A DNA stretch of 64,000 nt from Odobenus rosmarus divergens (GCF_000321225.1 NW_004450483.1:1029194-1093193); one strand, 5' to 3'; numbered from the stretch's first letter, positions 41,946-53,320 are shown. Translations and numbers: made by a program. The notes: generated by a model not told the origin, from the letters alone.

Positions 41946-42089
41946 CCACCTGCAGTTAAAAGACCACCGTCAACTCACCCCCGCTGCCCCCAAATCCTGG
42001 CCTCCACCTTCCCCTCTTCAAAGAGATTTGTTTCTCCTTGGTGCGGTAGGTTGATCAAAACCCACAACCACTCCACCAGAATTAGAACG

Positions 42090-43185
42090 TTTGTTGCAAA
42101 ATGTCGGCCTGGTCACGACAGCAGCCAAGCACACAGGTGACCAGAGGAAAAGGAGCTGAAAACCGGTGCGGGACTACCCACGAAAACCTGGGACAGAGTC
42201 ACCGAAAGGCCCATACGAGGAGTACAGAGCAAGCTCCTCACTTGCACATGCTCTCCCAGCCCTGGAAAGCAGGCCGCCACCGGGAAAAAGCCTGGCACAG
42301 GGAGCCCCTGCAGCAAGCTGATGATGCCTTGCATGCCTGGCAGCAATGACTGCACAGCCAGGGACAGAGTCACCGGAACTGCATGCCAAGGGGGCCAGCA
42401 AAAGGTCTGTGAGAGAAAGGGCCTGCAGGGATCTAGACCCTATCTCATGACTCCTGATTCTCTGTATTAACTGTTTTTTCTTATTTTCTGTGTTCTTTTT
42501 TTTTTAAGATTTTATTTTTTATTTATGTGAGAGAGAGAGAGAGAGCACAAGAGCCGATAGGGTTAGAGGGAGAAGCAGACTCCCTGTGGAGCAGGGAGCC
42601 CGATGCGGGACTCAATCCCGGGACTCCGGGATCATTCATGACCTGAGCCGAAGGCAGTCTCTTAACCAACTGAGCCACCCAGGCGCCCTATTTTCTGTGT
42701 TCTTGGTGCTCTGGCATCCGGGTCCTCACTGAAGGAGAGATTGCTCCTTGGAGAGCTAATCGATTCTTTATTATTAGTTTTTAGAGCTAGTCAATTCTTA
42801 AAAGATAGCAAAGGACTAGCAGGGGAGTGCCTTTCATATGCAAACCAACCAATGCAGAGCCCAGACTCCACCACCTTCTCTATCTGGCATATTCCTCTGC
42901 CCTGATCATCCCAAGGCCAGGTAGCAGAAGGGGAGAGAGAGCCCTGCACCCCAGAGCCTGCTGAAATTCTTCAGAGTAGCCAATCCGAAACCTGCTTACC
43001 TTGCCTCGCCCGTTCCTTCCCACAAAAACCACAGTCAAGGCTCCTGCCCACGTTTTCCCCTCGCTCCTGCCTGCTGGACGACGGGCACACCCCATATGGT
43101 GTGGCGTACCCTTCCTCTTCCAATTTGTGAGTAACAAACTATCTCTTTAGTGACAATCGTTTCCCATCTGTTGGCCTCACCATAC
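42090..43185 (+). mobile_element. probable solo LTR of an endogenous retrovirus, split by a SINE
   Basis: The right half has a typical gammaretrovirus-like LTR layout: CCAAT boxes ('aaccaaccaatgcag', 'gtagccaatccg'), a C-rich stretch, 'gtgagtaacaaactatctct' in the place of the usual poly-A signal region, and a terminal 'ctgttggcctcacca'. The left half is U3-like and repeats gggacagagtcaccg at 42190 and 42361. No gag, pol or env sequence is seen on either side, so it is a solo LTR. The exact ends are uncertain. Confidence 0.5.
42498..42688 (-). mobile_element. Can-SINE, minus strand, inside the LTR
   Basis: A reversed tail (tttttttttaagattttatt), a pure (GA)n segment and a reversed head (gccacccaggcgccc) are intact. 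The target duplication tattttctgtgttctt (16 bp) is perfect at 42482-42497 and 42689-42704, which suggests a fairly young insertion. Confidence 0.97.
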
Positions 43186-43779
43186 CTGAATAATAATAAC
43201 ATCTACATTTTAAAACATGATTGTACATGATGCAGAGGATCGGGGCATGATGGGGTGGGGCGTGAACACCCCCAGGCTGTGCGGCAGCATTCATGGGTCA
43301 CTTTGAAACCGGCCAACACACTGTTGATTTCAGCCAAGCCAGACAAGCCAACTACAGACTCTCTATGTGCTACTCCTGAGTTTTAAGAACAGCACTGACA
43401 TGATTTTGAAAGGCCTGGGGATTGGTTTCCAACTGAATTTTAAACCTTGGTTTGTGGATTCTGCTGAAAGAATCTTAAATTCAAATGTTGAGTGTCCCTA
43501 AATGGCCTGCATGTGTCCTAACTGCCCGTGAGGAGGTTTGGGGAGCAGAAGGATCATTTTAGCCCAGGGGCCTTGGAGGTCCTGAGCTCCCCGTTGGGGA
43601 CCAGCAAGCAGGGTGAGGGGAGGTAACCTCTGAGGTGGGAGGCAGCTGTTGGACGTCTTGGCAAAAGACTCCAAGGAGAGCAGTGCACATAAGGGGACCT
43701 GCTTATCCAGGGTGGGGGGGATGAGGCTTCCAATCGAATTCCGAAGACAGCCCTGCAGAAGCAGCCTGACTCTCTGGTT
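43186..43779. other. unassigned sequence, nothing seen
   Basis: No gene or repeat is recognised. Confidence 0.5.
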
Positions 43780-43885
43780 CTGCAGATGGGGACACATGTC
43801 TGTGGAGGTATGATGACTTGCCCAAGGTCACACAGCAAGGGTACAACAGAGGTGGTCTCTCCTGGGACCTGGTTCCTGAGCATAC
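43780..43885 (-). repeat. MIR SINE, minus strand
   Basis: 'tctgcagatggggacacatg', 'gatgacttgcccaaggtcac' and 'acagcaagggtacaac' follow the reversed MIR. Confidence 0.75.
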
Positions 43886-44054
43886 ACCAGCACATCACCA
43901 TGCCTTAGGGAGGAGAGCCTTGTCTTTCTAGAGGGTTAGGACACAGAGCTTCAGGAGCCTCTAATCCGCCAGCTGCCACCCTGTGGAGGACCCTTCCTCC
44001 TGGCATTCTACTACCGAACACAGCCCACATGTCCTCCCCAGGGCGCAGCAGCCT

Positions 44055-44165
44055 GGGACTCAGGCTGAACTGACCGGCCCAAGTCACACAGCCAGAAAGG
44101 GCAGAACTGTCCTCCAGCTTAGCTCTGGCTCTCTTCAGAAAGTCATTAACTTTCCAACTGCCTAA
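44055..44165 (-). repeat. MIR fragment, minus strand
   Basis: 'accggcccaagtcacacagc' and 'cagaaagggcagaactgtcc' follow the reversed MIR 5' half. Confidence 0.6.
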
Positions 44166-44734
44166 ACATATTCCAACTGAGTCACAAGCCAGGTGCACCC
44201 CAAGGGCAAGGGTGGTGGCCCCGGGGTCCAAGAACTGCTCAGACCAGGCTAGAACCAGAAGGTGCCCCTGCAAGGGCAGACACAGAAGCCATCCCCAGAG
44301 AGCCAAGTTTCTGCTTGGACATAGCTGTCTGTCCCTGAGTGCCCTGCTGGAGAAGGCACCTGGTTTGCCTTCCCAGTGCTCACAGAGCTGACTGCCCCTG
44401 GCACAAGGGCTCCATCAGCCACTTGGAGGAGACCACACCTTGGAGTCCCAAGTACGCTGTGGGACTAGTGTCCCACCCTGGACTAGGTAGGCACGGACTA
44501 GGGCCTCACCGACTCACGCTGATTCCCCATCACCAAGCAAAGAGCACACTGTGTTCCTGGTTTTTTATGGCTGGTTGAGAGAACCAACCAAGAACTCACT
44601 GTGGTTTCTATATGTGGTAACTCTCCTAGGTACTATGGCAGGTGCAGCCCAGCACAGCCCCATCTCATGGGCCACTTAGGCCGACTTTGGGCACTAATAT
44701 TCACGATCTTCCCATTTTGCTCATCTCGCTACAA
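44166..44734. other. unassigned sequence, nothing seen
   Basis: No gene or repeat is recognised. Confidence 0.5.
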
Positions 44735-44905
44735 GCAGGAACTTTATGAGCATGGCCTCATTTAATCCCACGGCAGCCCTGTCAGGTAGGAATCACAGGG
44801 AACCCCACGTACACATGCAGACACTGGCTCGGAGAAGTTCACAGATGTAGCAAGTGTCTGAGTGGGATTCAAGTCTGTGCTCCCAGCCCCCAGAGCACAC
44901 GCACC
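44735..44905 (-). repeat. MIR SINE, minus strand
   Basis: 'ctttatgagcatggcctcat', 'ttaatcccacggcagccctg', 'tcaggtaggaatcacaggga' and 'gtgggattcaagtctgtgct' follow the reversed MIR over nearly full length. Confidence 0.8.
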
Positions 44906-44934
44906 ACCTCCCCTGCCAACCCTCTCGCCGCCAC

Positions 44935-45060
44935 TCTGAAATGGGACAATGACAATGTACTCCAAGGGGCTGTGACAATCAGAGACAATATACATAAGCA
45001 GTTTTCCCAGGTTCCGTGCTTACAGGTGCACACTAAAGATGTTCTCAGAACAGAAACTAA
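44935..45060 (+). repeat. probable MIR 3' half, plus strand
   Basis: 'ctgaaatgggacaatgacaa' and 'agagacaatatacataagca' resemble the MIR 3' half. With the previous element it forms an inverted MIR pair. Confidence 0.5.
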
Positions 45061-45661
45061 TATTCTGCTCAACATCTCCCAACGAAAAAAAGAAAGGAAT
45101 AAAAGAACTCTCAGCTGAGCCTTTCCACCCTGGAAAACCCCAGTGCTCCCCTGGCCTAGGTCAGCATCCTGGCAGGCCCTATGGCCGCCCCGGACACCCG
45201 TCCCCACACCGCAGAGGTCACTGTACCATGAGAGTCTTCCTTGGAGGAGCGCCAGCCAACTGCCCGATTGGAACGATTCCCACAGGTCCCAACTGACGGC
45301 CTCTGGGGAACTTCAAGTCCGCTCCAGAGGCCTGGCGGAGGGAGGCCCAGGCATGGAGACGGGGGCCCACCGCCAGCCAGGATGGACCTCAGTGTGCAGA
45401 GACAGAGAATGGGGGACAGGCCTGGCCAGGATGGTCCTGGAGGGGGAGCTCACCCACTGCCTGCATGCCCACTCTGAGGCCCGTGGCACCGGCTTGTCCT
45501 TTAGGAGCCCCAGAAGACAAGCCCACTGTCCCGCTCTGTCCTGAGCTCTGTCGGCCTCCCTTGGTAGGGCCGCACTGGGCTGCCGGTGCCATCACATGGG
45601 GACCTGTGCACCACCACTGTGCTGCCCTCCGTATGGATGGGGTTGGGGGCTGACAGGTGCC
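45061..45661. other. unassigned GC-rich sequence, nothing seen
   Basis: Overlapping frames of up to 133 codons have no recognised domain. Confidence 0.5.
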
Positions 45662-45689
45662 GTGTGTGTGTGTGTGTGTGTGTGTGTGT
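45662..45689. repeat. (GT)n microsatellite
   Basis: About 14 uninterrupted GT units follow 'gtgc'. Confidence 0.95.
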
Positions 45690-46534
45690 CTTTGTATACA
45701 TGGCCGCATGAGCCCAAACATGTGCACACACTCAGCAAACCCGCAGCTTGCTGGAGAGCCCAGCCTTCTCCCTGCTTAACCAACACTCAAGGGCTGAGGG
45801 CTTCTGGGGGCTCAGGCACAGCACGTGGGCAGAGAGCAGGGTGGCACCCTCTGAGGGCAGAGGGGGCTGAGCTGCTAAAACAAACACGGCAACAAGGAGG
45901 GACACAAGACTTGTGGCTGCACCGAGGTCCCACCTGACGCTTACCCTCCAGGACGGCAGGCACTCTGGCTGAGGATGGAGACGGACTTGTGACCTGCCCA
46001 GGGTCTGGGGGCCAGCTGGAAAAGTCACCACTGCCCACCACCACCAGACTCCCATCCAGGTAACAGCAAACACTGACCTCCAAACCTGCCTTCATTGTCA
46101 TCCAGAGACTTCCACTCAAAATCTGCCTCCTGCAAGCAAGCATGTGTGCACACAGGCACACACACACACCTCGCAACTTCCCTAAGATATGCACCAATCA
46201 CCCCCCAACCCCCCTTCCATCTGGATGCCCAGCACAGTGCTTACTCAAGGGTGCTCACAGAAACTCGGCCCCGCACCTCAAGCCCCCAGGAAGGAGACCC
46301 CAGAGGAAAGGAATCCTGACTAGCAGGCAGGATCTCCAACCCACACAACTCCCTCACACAACCAACCCCCCCCCAGAGGGGGCATGTTCTCCTCCACCCC
46401 TGGCCTGGTGCACAGCCCCAGCCACAGAGGCAACTCGGCAAAGGGAGGGGACCTCCAGCATTTTGGGGATGTGACAATTTGGCAATATCGGCCAATGCAG
46501 ATAAGAGGCTCCTGGAAAACAGGTACTGTGCACC
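45690..46534. other. unassigned sequence, nothing seen
   Basis: No gene is seen. A short CA run lies near 46154 and a C9 run near 46366. Confidence 0.5.
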
Positions 46535-46695
46535 ATCTGGTTTCCTCCTCATACGCACCCATGGGAGCAACACTTTGTTATCCCCACTTAGGCTGGGGCT
46601 CATTCTACAAGCTGCAGGCCACAAAGCTGGTAAGTGGCCAGACTGAGGCTCAACCCTAGCTCTGTCCAACTCCTGGGTCTGTGGTCCTAATCACA
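46535..46695 (-). repeat. MIR SINE, minus strand
   Basis: 'actttgttatccccacttag', 'ccacaaagctggtaagtggc' and 'cagactgaggctcaacccta' follow the reversed MIR. Confidence 0.65.
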
Positions 46696-46847
46696 AAACC
46701 ACCTTTGAGTAAATTGGCCTCATAAAGACACAAACTGGGTCAGAAATACACTCAGATTCCCACAACGGGCCCACGCTGTAAAACACAGAGAAAGAGACAG
46801 TTTACTGAGCTATTAACCTGCTTTGAAGCATTCTGTGCTCCAAAGAC

Positions 46848-47165
46848 ATACACATGTGTGGCTGTGTGTGATTATGAGTGTGGGTATGTGCACATGCACA
46901 TGCGCACAGGTCTCTGACCATCAGTGTGTGTGCATGTGTGTGTAAGTGCATGTGACTGTGTGTGAGGGATGTGAGTGTGGGTGTGCGTGCACACGATGGT
47001 GTCACTATGGTGTGTCAATGTGTGAGTGTGAGTGTATGTGATGGTGTGTGTGACTATGGTAAGCGTGTCAGTGTGTGTGTGTGTGTGACTGTCGCATGTG
47101 CATGTGTGTATAAGTGTGGGTGACAGTGCACATGTGAGGGGTGTGTGTGGGTGTGAGGGTGCAGG
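46848..47165. repeat. degenerate (TG)n-rich array
   Basis: For more than 300 bases the plus strand is dominated by TGTG and GTGA steps with interruptions such as 'actatggt' (twice), 'tgcatgtg' and 'gtgcacatg'. It looks like an old, decayed TG microsatellite with some short local duplications. Confidence 0.9.
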
Positions 47166-48034
47166 AGTGCGGGCTGCATGCTTCCCCTGAGAGCCCTGGG
47201 CCCGGCCTCAGCCTGGGGGCGGCGAGGCAGACATTTGAGGGAGGCTAGGGGAAGGAATAGTGACCATAGGCAATGATTTTTTAGGAGCTGGAAGCCACGG
47301 CCTCGGCAGAGAATCCATTTTAGCAACAAGAGAAGTGGAATAACGTGGCAAATTATAGTTTGGCAAATAAATTATAGTCGGCAAATAAATTATTCCTTTC
47401 ATTTTACCATTTTGTTTGGAGGAGAGCTTTAAACCTCATCTCGGAGCATATTCAGCAAGTGCTTACTGAGCGGATTTAGCTGTAATTAATATGAATTTAA
47501 CTTTCTTTTCTTTCCCAAGGCATGGAACTGGAGGAGAAATGGGGCAGGGCAGACTCCTCTGGGCTGTGGGCTGGGTGAAGGTTTAATAGCTTCACAGACC
47601 TGTATGAGCTGCAAGGGCAAAAGGGAGAGAAAAAGTATAAAACCTTTAATTGCTGCTTCCCAAAATAACCTCAGCCCGCCCGTAATAGGCTTATGCTGGA
47701 TTTTCATTCTTTTCACAGAGAAGAAAAAAAAAATCAGACTTGAATTTCTCAAACCAACATATTTTCCACAGGGTCCCACCCTCAGCATCTGTCTGGGGTT
47801 GAAAGCCCCAACGTGTGGAGCCCTGGGGGCAAGGGGTTCAGACAAGACGCTGTCCTCATGGTGGCCACCTCGGGGAACAGGGGCCTCGGGGCCAAGTGAA
47901 GCCTTCCTGGGAGAAGCCCGGGGCTGCGCCCCACAGACTCACCTCTTCTGTGAAACAAGGGGGTGGTCAGACCAGGCCCCCAAGGTCCTTCTCAGCTTGA
48001 AAAGTCCTGGGGTCTTTGGACCTGCTCCCCACTG
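47166..48034. other. unassigned; AT-rich islets at 47330-47520 and 47580-47770
   Basis: No gene is seen. 47330-47400 holds 2.7 copies of an 18-bp unit ending ggcaaataaattatag. 47470-47505 contains 'gctgtaattaatatgaattt', with a homeodomain TAATTA. 47580-47770 is AT-richer ('aacctttaattgctgcttcc', 'cgtaataggcttatgctgga'). The pattern suggests a conserved regulatory block, which is untested. Confidence 0.45.
47347..47393. repeat. 18-bp tandem repeat, about 2.7 copies
   Basis: The unit ggcaaataaattat occurs at 47362-47375 and 47380-47393 with a 4-base link. A shorter version, ggcaaattatag, begins at 47347. Confidence 0.85.
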
Positions 48035-48785
48035 ACTTTTAAAAAAATTACTGAATTTTGAAAATGGTGGTAAAATTTACACAACACAGAATTTGCCATC
48101 TTAACCATGTTTAAGCGTGTAGTTCAGTGGCATTCAGCACATTGACATGGTTGGGCAGCCATCGTCACCATCCATCTCCAGAACCTTCTCACCCTCCTCA
48201 AATGAAAGTCTGTCCCCTTTGAACAATAACTCGCCGGTTCCCCTGCCCTAGCCCCCGGCCACCACCATTCTACTTCCTGTCTCTGAATTTGACTACTCTG
48301 GGTACCCCATACGAGGGCAATCATACAGTATTTGTCTTTTTGTGACTGGCTTACTTCATGGAGCATAACGTCCTCAAGGTCCGTTCACGTGGTACCATGT
48401 GTCAGAATTTCCTTCCTTTCTAAGGATGAATAATAAGCCATTGTGTGTATGCACCACATTTTGCTTATCCATTCATCCGTCGGTGGACGCTTGGGTTGCT
48501 TCTACCTTTTGGCTCCTATGAATAACGCTGCTGTGAACACAGGTGTGCAAATAACTCTTCAAGACACTGCTTTCCATTCTTTTGGGTAAATAACCAGAAG
48601 TGGGATTGCAGGATCATATGGTTATTCCGTGTTTTTGAGGAGCCGCCATACCATTTCCTGTAGTGGCTGTGCCATTTTGCATTTCCACCTGCAGTGCGCA
48701 AGGCCTCCAGTTTCCACGTCCTCACCAATACTTGCTACGGTTTGTGTTTCTTTGATAGTGGACATCCTAGTGGGTGTGAGTTCCC
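48035..48785 (-). mobile_element. L1M 3' end, minus strand, about 750 bp
   Basis: The reversed L1M 3' UTR and ORF2 end is clear: 'ttaagcgtgtagttcagtgg', 'tgactggcttacttcatgga', 'cattttgcttatccattcat', 'cttgggttgcttctaccttt', 'cagaagtgggattgcaggat' and 'tttgatagtggacatcctag'. It is the longest uninterrupted L1M 3' piece in the window and is of the same type as the piece at 28805-29228. Confidence 0.85.
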
Positions 48786-48974
48786 ACTGACTCTTCATTA
48801 CCACCTTGCAAGCAGAGGACCCGGTTCACGTGAACTGGTTTCACTACCTAGGAAGAAGTATCAGCAAAAACTTGCATTGGGCCACTCCATCTTGAAAGAT
48901 GGCGGCAATGGGGCCAGGACAAGTCTGCCATAGGTTTGCATTTCTGGGTTGGCTCCAGATGAGCCCCCAAAGCA

Positions 48975-49095
48975 CGCATGTGATCACTGATTCACTCAAC
49001 AACCGTTTGACATGTACAGAGACAGGGGCTGTTCTAGGAGCTGGCGACACAATGGTCCCTCGTGGACTCCCGATGAGCCCATGGCTCATGAGACT
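48975..49095 (-). repeat. probable L2-type fragment, minus strand
   Basis: 'tgattcactcaacaaccgtt', 'gcgacacaatggtccctcgt' and 'ggggctgttctaggagctgg' recall the common reversed '...actcaacaaatatttattgagc' motif. Confidence 0.5.
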
Positions 49096-49284
49096 GAAGT
49101 GTGGAGAGATGTAGCCCGAAGGGAAATCCTAGTGAAGAAGGTGCCCAGCATTTGAAGGGAGGACAGAAGAAACTGGGGAACGCTGCCTGGGTTCATCTGA
49201 AGTGGGTTCCAAAGGTTATCACTGGGGACAATAATTACAGAGAGACTCATCTGCCTGATTCTCAAATCACTCTCCTGGGTCACG

Positions 49285-49420
49285 TGTGGTGGAGAGGCTC
49301 CAGGCTTTGAAATCCGATGGACCTGGGTCCAGCCCCACCTCTCCCACCTGTGTGAGCTGGGGCAGATGCTCTCTCTGGGTCTCAGGTCCCTAACCTGTAA
49401 AATGGGAATACAGGGGATTC
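49285..49420 (+). repeat. MIR SINE, plus strand
   Basis: 'ggagaggctccaggctttga', 'tgtgtgagctggggcagatg' and 'taacctgtaaaatgggaata' follow MIR. A run of 16 A lies further downstream at 49466-49481, with no SINE attached. Confidence 0.8.
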
Positions 49421-51294
49421 TCATCTTTTGCAGGGGGTTAGAGGCTAAAGTCTGTACATAAGATTAAAAAAAAAAAAAAAACCCAACTATCCAAATCCAC
49501 CCTTGCACACCTCAAGGGAGGCCCCACAGGGAGGTAGTCTCGCTCTTTCACGAGTCCACTTCACAGGCGCCTCTGTGTGAAGATCCACGTTGCTCCTGCA
49601 GCCTCCCACACCCAGCCAAGAAGCAACAGAGAGAGCTGGCTGCGTTCAGAGGCCCGTGCGTGACAACTCCAGGTGCGGAACCAGCAGGAGCTGGGATTAA
49701 AACTCTGGCTCGAGAACTCATGACGCAGGAAGCAGAAATGAGCATGACCTGAGAGCAGCAGGGGCTCACCCGACCTCCACGCCAAGCCAGCCAAGCAAGG
49801 GCGGGCAAGGGCACTGCTTCAACCTCACGCACGGTTTCCCTCTGCCCCCGTCTGTCCCTCTCTCCCATACGAGCTGAGTTTGCTTAGTTGGGCGCCCGCA
49901 GGTGCATGCCGGCCACTGCGCTCCCTCCTGCCCCGCCCCACCCCGCCCCGCTGGGCTGGCTGCAAGCACCACAGCTGTCTCCGGACAGAGCCTGGCCTCG
50001 GCCCAAGGCTCTGCTCTGTCATAACAACGGCAGCCACCTCCGGTCATGCCCAGCAGCGAAGGCCAGTGGGGTTCTCACCCCCGGCATCCTGTCCCTCGCC
50101 GGACACTGCTGGGCCACAGCTGGAGTGCGACGCTCTGAGCTGCTGAGGCTCGTGCGGGGACGTCTGTGGACCAGCAGACACAGGAAGGAGGCATCCCTGT
50201 GATCCTCCGCCTGGGGCCAGCCAGGGCTAGGCCCAGTGGACAGAACACAGCCCACACTCTGCCTGGCTGAGCTCTGGCTCATGGAGGAGACTCACCAGAC
50301 GGGGACACACGAAGCTCTGAGGACGGCGGGAAGCACCAGAGAGGGGCATGTGGTGGATGGCTATAATCAAGGAAGCCTTCCTGGAGGGGGCAGGCAATGG
50401 ATGGGGATGGATGCCTCAGGGCTGAAGTAACCGCACGGCTCTTCTCAGGTAAGAGGTGTCTAATGTGAGTGGCTGCAGAGGGGGGACAGGGCCAGGCCTT
50501 GGGCTTTATCCTTTGTTTCTAAAACCTGAGCGATGAACAGATTCTTTCTAAAGGGAATAAATTCTTTCAGACACTAAGCAGTGGCTGAAATTCTTCCCAA
50601 ACCCCTAAATCACACGCAGCTGGTGCGAGAGGCTTATGGACTCCACCATGAGAAATGCTGTGCGGACAACTCTCTCGGGAGGCGCGGCTCACAAGGGAGT
50701 TCAAGTCGTGATGTGTCACTGTGGTTCAGACGTCATGCTGTGGGGACATCTTACTTCACCCAGCAAGGTCCCCCCGGGCGGGCTTAAATTCTCAAGGATC
50801 ACCTCTAACACCTCCTCAGAGCTAGTTTGGGAGGTGCTGGTGTAGGCCTGGGGGCGGCGGCAGGCGGAGAGAGAGTGAGGGGCACTGGCCAGAGGCCAGG
50901 ATTTTGGAGCCTCGCTCTGGAGACACAGTTTTGACATCTGGGAGCCCCAGCACACACGGGTGTGAGAGCCAAAGCTCAGAGGGCAGCCTGGGACCACCGG
51001 CTTCCTCGGGGGACAGCCATATGTGCGAGAGAGGGGCTCTATAGCTTCGGGGGTGGGCTGCGGCCAGAGACACCTCCCCAAACAACCACCTTTAAGGGAG
51101 CCGATAACAATCAAGATTCACATTTACTCACTGCCCCCATCACTCTGCCTCTGGGCTCCAGAAAAAGACAAATTATCTCTCACTCCCCTATCCCTCCCTC
51201 CTTCTGGCCCGAGAGTAACTTCTCCTGCATGACCGCCTGAGAGTAAACGGAGGTGTTCCCATTCTCTGCGTCCTTATTCACATGCCTTATCCCC
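49421..51294. other. unassigned GC-rich sequence; weak L2-like piece near 50340-50440
   Basis: No gene is seen. 'caaggaagccttcctggagg' near 50367 resembles the reversed L2 block. Many overlapping GC-rich frames have no recognised domain. Confidence 0.45.
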
Positions 51295-51345
51295 CCCACG
51301 AGCTATGGGACTTGGGGTAAATGAGTTAACCTCTCTGAACCCAAG
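51295..51345 (+). repeat. MIR fragment, plus strand
   Basis: 'gagctatgggacttggggta' and 'atgagttaacctctctgaac' match the MIR segment before the core. Confidence 0.6.
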
Positions 51346-51560
51346 TCCCACTACTGGTTTTGCTACATTATGGCCTCCCACTGTGATATATACATATAAA
51401 AAGTCATCCCAATGTAAATCACCCAAGATGTGAAGATTTAGATTGCTATAGCCCATATAAATCAGAAAAGCCTATTTTTTCTTTATTATTATAAAGTTAA
51501 TTTACCACAGAATTCCATTAGTTAACTAACTGCCTTTGTGCACAGAAGATAGGGATGTTT
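51346..51560. promoter_or_regulatory. candidate conserved AT-rich islet
   Basis: Directly after the MIR fragment, about 200 bases are AT-rich ('cccatataaatcagaaaagc', 'aagttaatttaccacagaat', 'cattagttaactaactgcct'). No repeat is recognised. The islet contrasts with GC-rich flanks. Function and conservation are untested. Confidence 0.3.
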
Positions 51561-52254
51561 TCACCTGTATGTGGTTTTCACAGGAATGGGGCGAATTCTA
51601 TAGCAACGTGGAAAGCGAAGGGCCACTGCATGTGTAAATCCTCACGTGGGTGCAGACGGTGGGTCTTGACAAGGTGGGTCCAGAGAGGAAGGTCCTCCTC
51701 AGCCTGCACCACTGGCACGGCCCTCTCCCTCCCTGCCTGTAAGAATCCCGTGGGGCTCTGCTTCCATGCACTCACCAAGCTCCCAGCCAGCCAGTTACCC
51801 CCCGACACTCCCTAGGCTCTGTCCTGGGGCCTGTGTCTCCTCTCCAGAGCCCACAGCGGTGGTAGGGGGTGACAGGGAGCGGGCAAGGGAGGCCTTCTGG
51901 TAAGAGAATCCGTGAAGCTTTCTGTGCCCTGCCTCCCAATGCCAGGTGTTACGCTGCCGTCCCCAGGCCACCCACTTTGGTGTGCTCCCCAAGTCCCACA
52001 GCAAAACTGCTACAAGCCGGCAGATCAGAAGGGATTTAGGTTACACATGAGTCTCTTCCGGAAGCCAGCTCATGACCAAACACTCCTTGGTGTTAAAGCA
52101 AACGTCAGCATCTACTGGGCAAGAGGTGTCCCTCTCTACCTCTTCCCGCTTGTCCAGTGACTGGAAACTGCACCCAGAGATGGAGGTTAATTTAATGACG
52201 GGGGGCTCCAGTCTCCTCCAGCCCCCACACAGCTCCCGTCCCTTCCCCCCACAG
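51561..52254. other. unassigned sequence, nothing seen
   Basis: No gene or repeat is recognised. Confidence 0.5.
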
Positions 52255-52375
52255 TATGGCTAAATTTATAGATTTGGGATTGCTGTAAATTATAATGTAA
52301 TTACACCGCGCCAGGGGCAGCTTCCCCCGGCAGAAATTAAAAAGCAATTCAGGTAAATGATCTTTAGCTACAGCG
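52255..52375. promoter_or_regulatory. candidate conserved non-coding element
   Basis: A 120-base islet of low GC holds a palindromic TAATTA at 52298-52303, 'gctaaatttatagatttggg', 'gaaattaaaaagcaattcag' and 'gtaaatgatctttagctaca', around a GC-rich centre 'cgcgccaggggcag'. It matches no repeat family I know. The dense homeodomain cores and lack of stop-free frames fit an enhancer. Conservation is untested. Confidence 0.4.
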
Positions 52376-53144
52376 GAGCGTCCCTGCAGAACTCATTAAG
52401 TCCAGGGACCAAACGGCATACCGAAGATGGTGTGCAGCCTGCCTCATGTCAAAAGCTGCCTCACCTTGGAAACACAAAGCCACCAGCGGGGGCAGGAGGG
52501 GGTCCCTCCCGGGAGGACCGCCTGCTCGCCCTTCACCTGCCTCTCACTGCGGACTGAGTACACTTGGCCAGGTGGCTCCCACAACACCCTTTCGACCTGC
52601 CACTCCTAGACCACTCCATGGAGATGCCCTCTGGGGAAAGGGGCAAATGTGGGGGTACCTGCAGAAGAGGCAGGGTGAGAGGCAGAAGATGGGTTTGGAG
52701 CGTATTAAAAATAAAGCCAAACAGGAAATTAGCCATTTTGGTTGCATTAGTACCATTTCTTCGGAAGCTCTGAATTCTCAAAGCCCAGGGAGTTGCTTCT
52801 CTTGTTTTGTTTGGGTTTTGCTCTTTCATTGCCTCATTTGAACCTAACACTGAAAAAGAAATTTTTGCCTAGAAAGAAAGAACTGGAAAGACAAGCTAAC
52901 ATGGAAATGATGTGACGTGGAAGCAGAGAAGAATGTGAGAATGTTCCCTGTGCTTTGCTGCATTCATCCAATTCATCCAAGTGTGCACGGGCGGGGTGGG
53001 GGGGTTCCTCATGATAGAAACGAGGTTCAGGAGTTGGGAGGACACAAGGGTTCTGAAGTCCTGAGGCCTACCCAGAAGCATACCAACATGCTTCCAAAGG
53101 GCCGTTTTGTCCACGTGCCTTGAACCGTAGCCACAATCCTGCGG
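52376..53144. other. unassigned sequence, nothing seen
   Basis: No gene or repeat is recognised. Confidence 0.5.
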
Positions 53145-53320
53145 TTCTAGAGCACCTACTGTATGCCAGGTGCTGCATCCATGGCACGTGCGGGGACCAC
53201 TGGCATTCTGGAAGGCTGCCCTCACCCACCACACTGAGGCCCAGAGAGGCAACACCACTTGCTCCATGTCCCATCCAGCTGGTCAGGGGCGGAGTGGGAA
53301 TATGAACTAAGCTGGGCCTT
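53145..53320 (-). repeat. MIR SINE, minus strand
   Basis: 'agagcacctactgtatgcca', 'ccacactgaggcccagagag' and 'cagctggtcaggggcggagt' follow the reversed MIR over most of its length. Confidence 0.8.
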
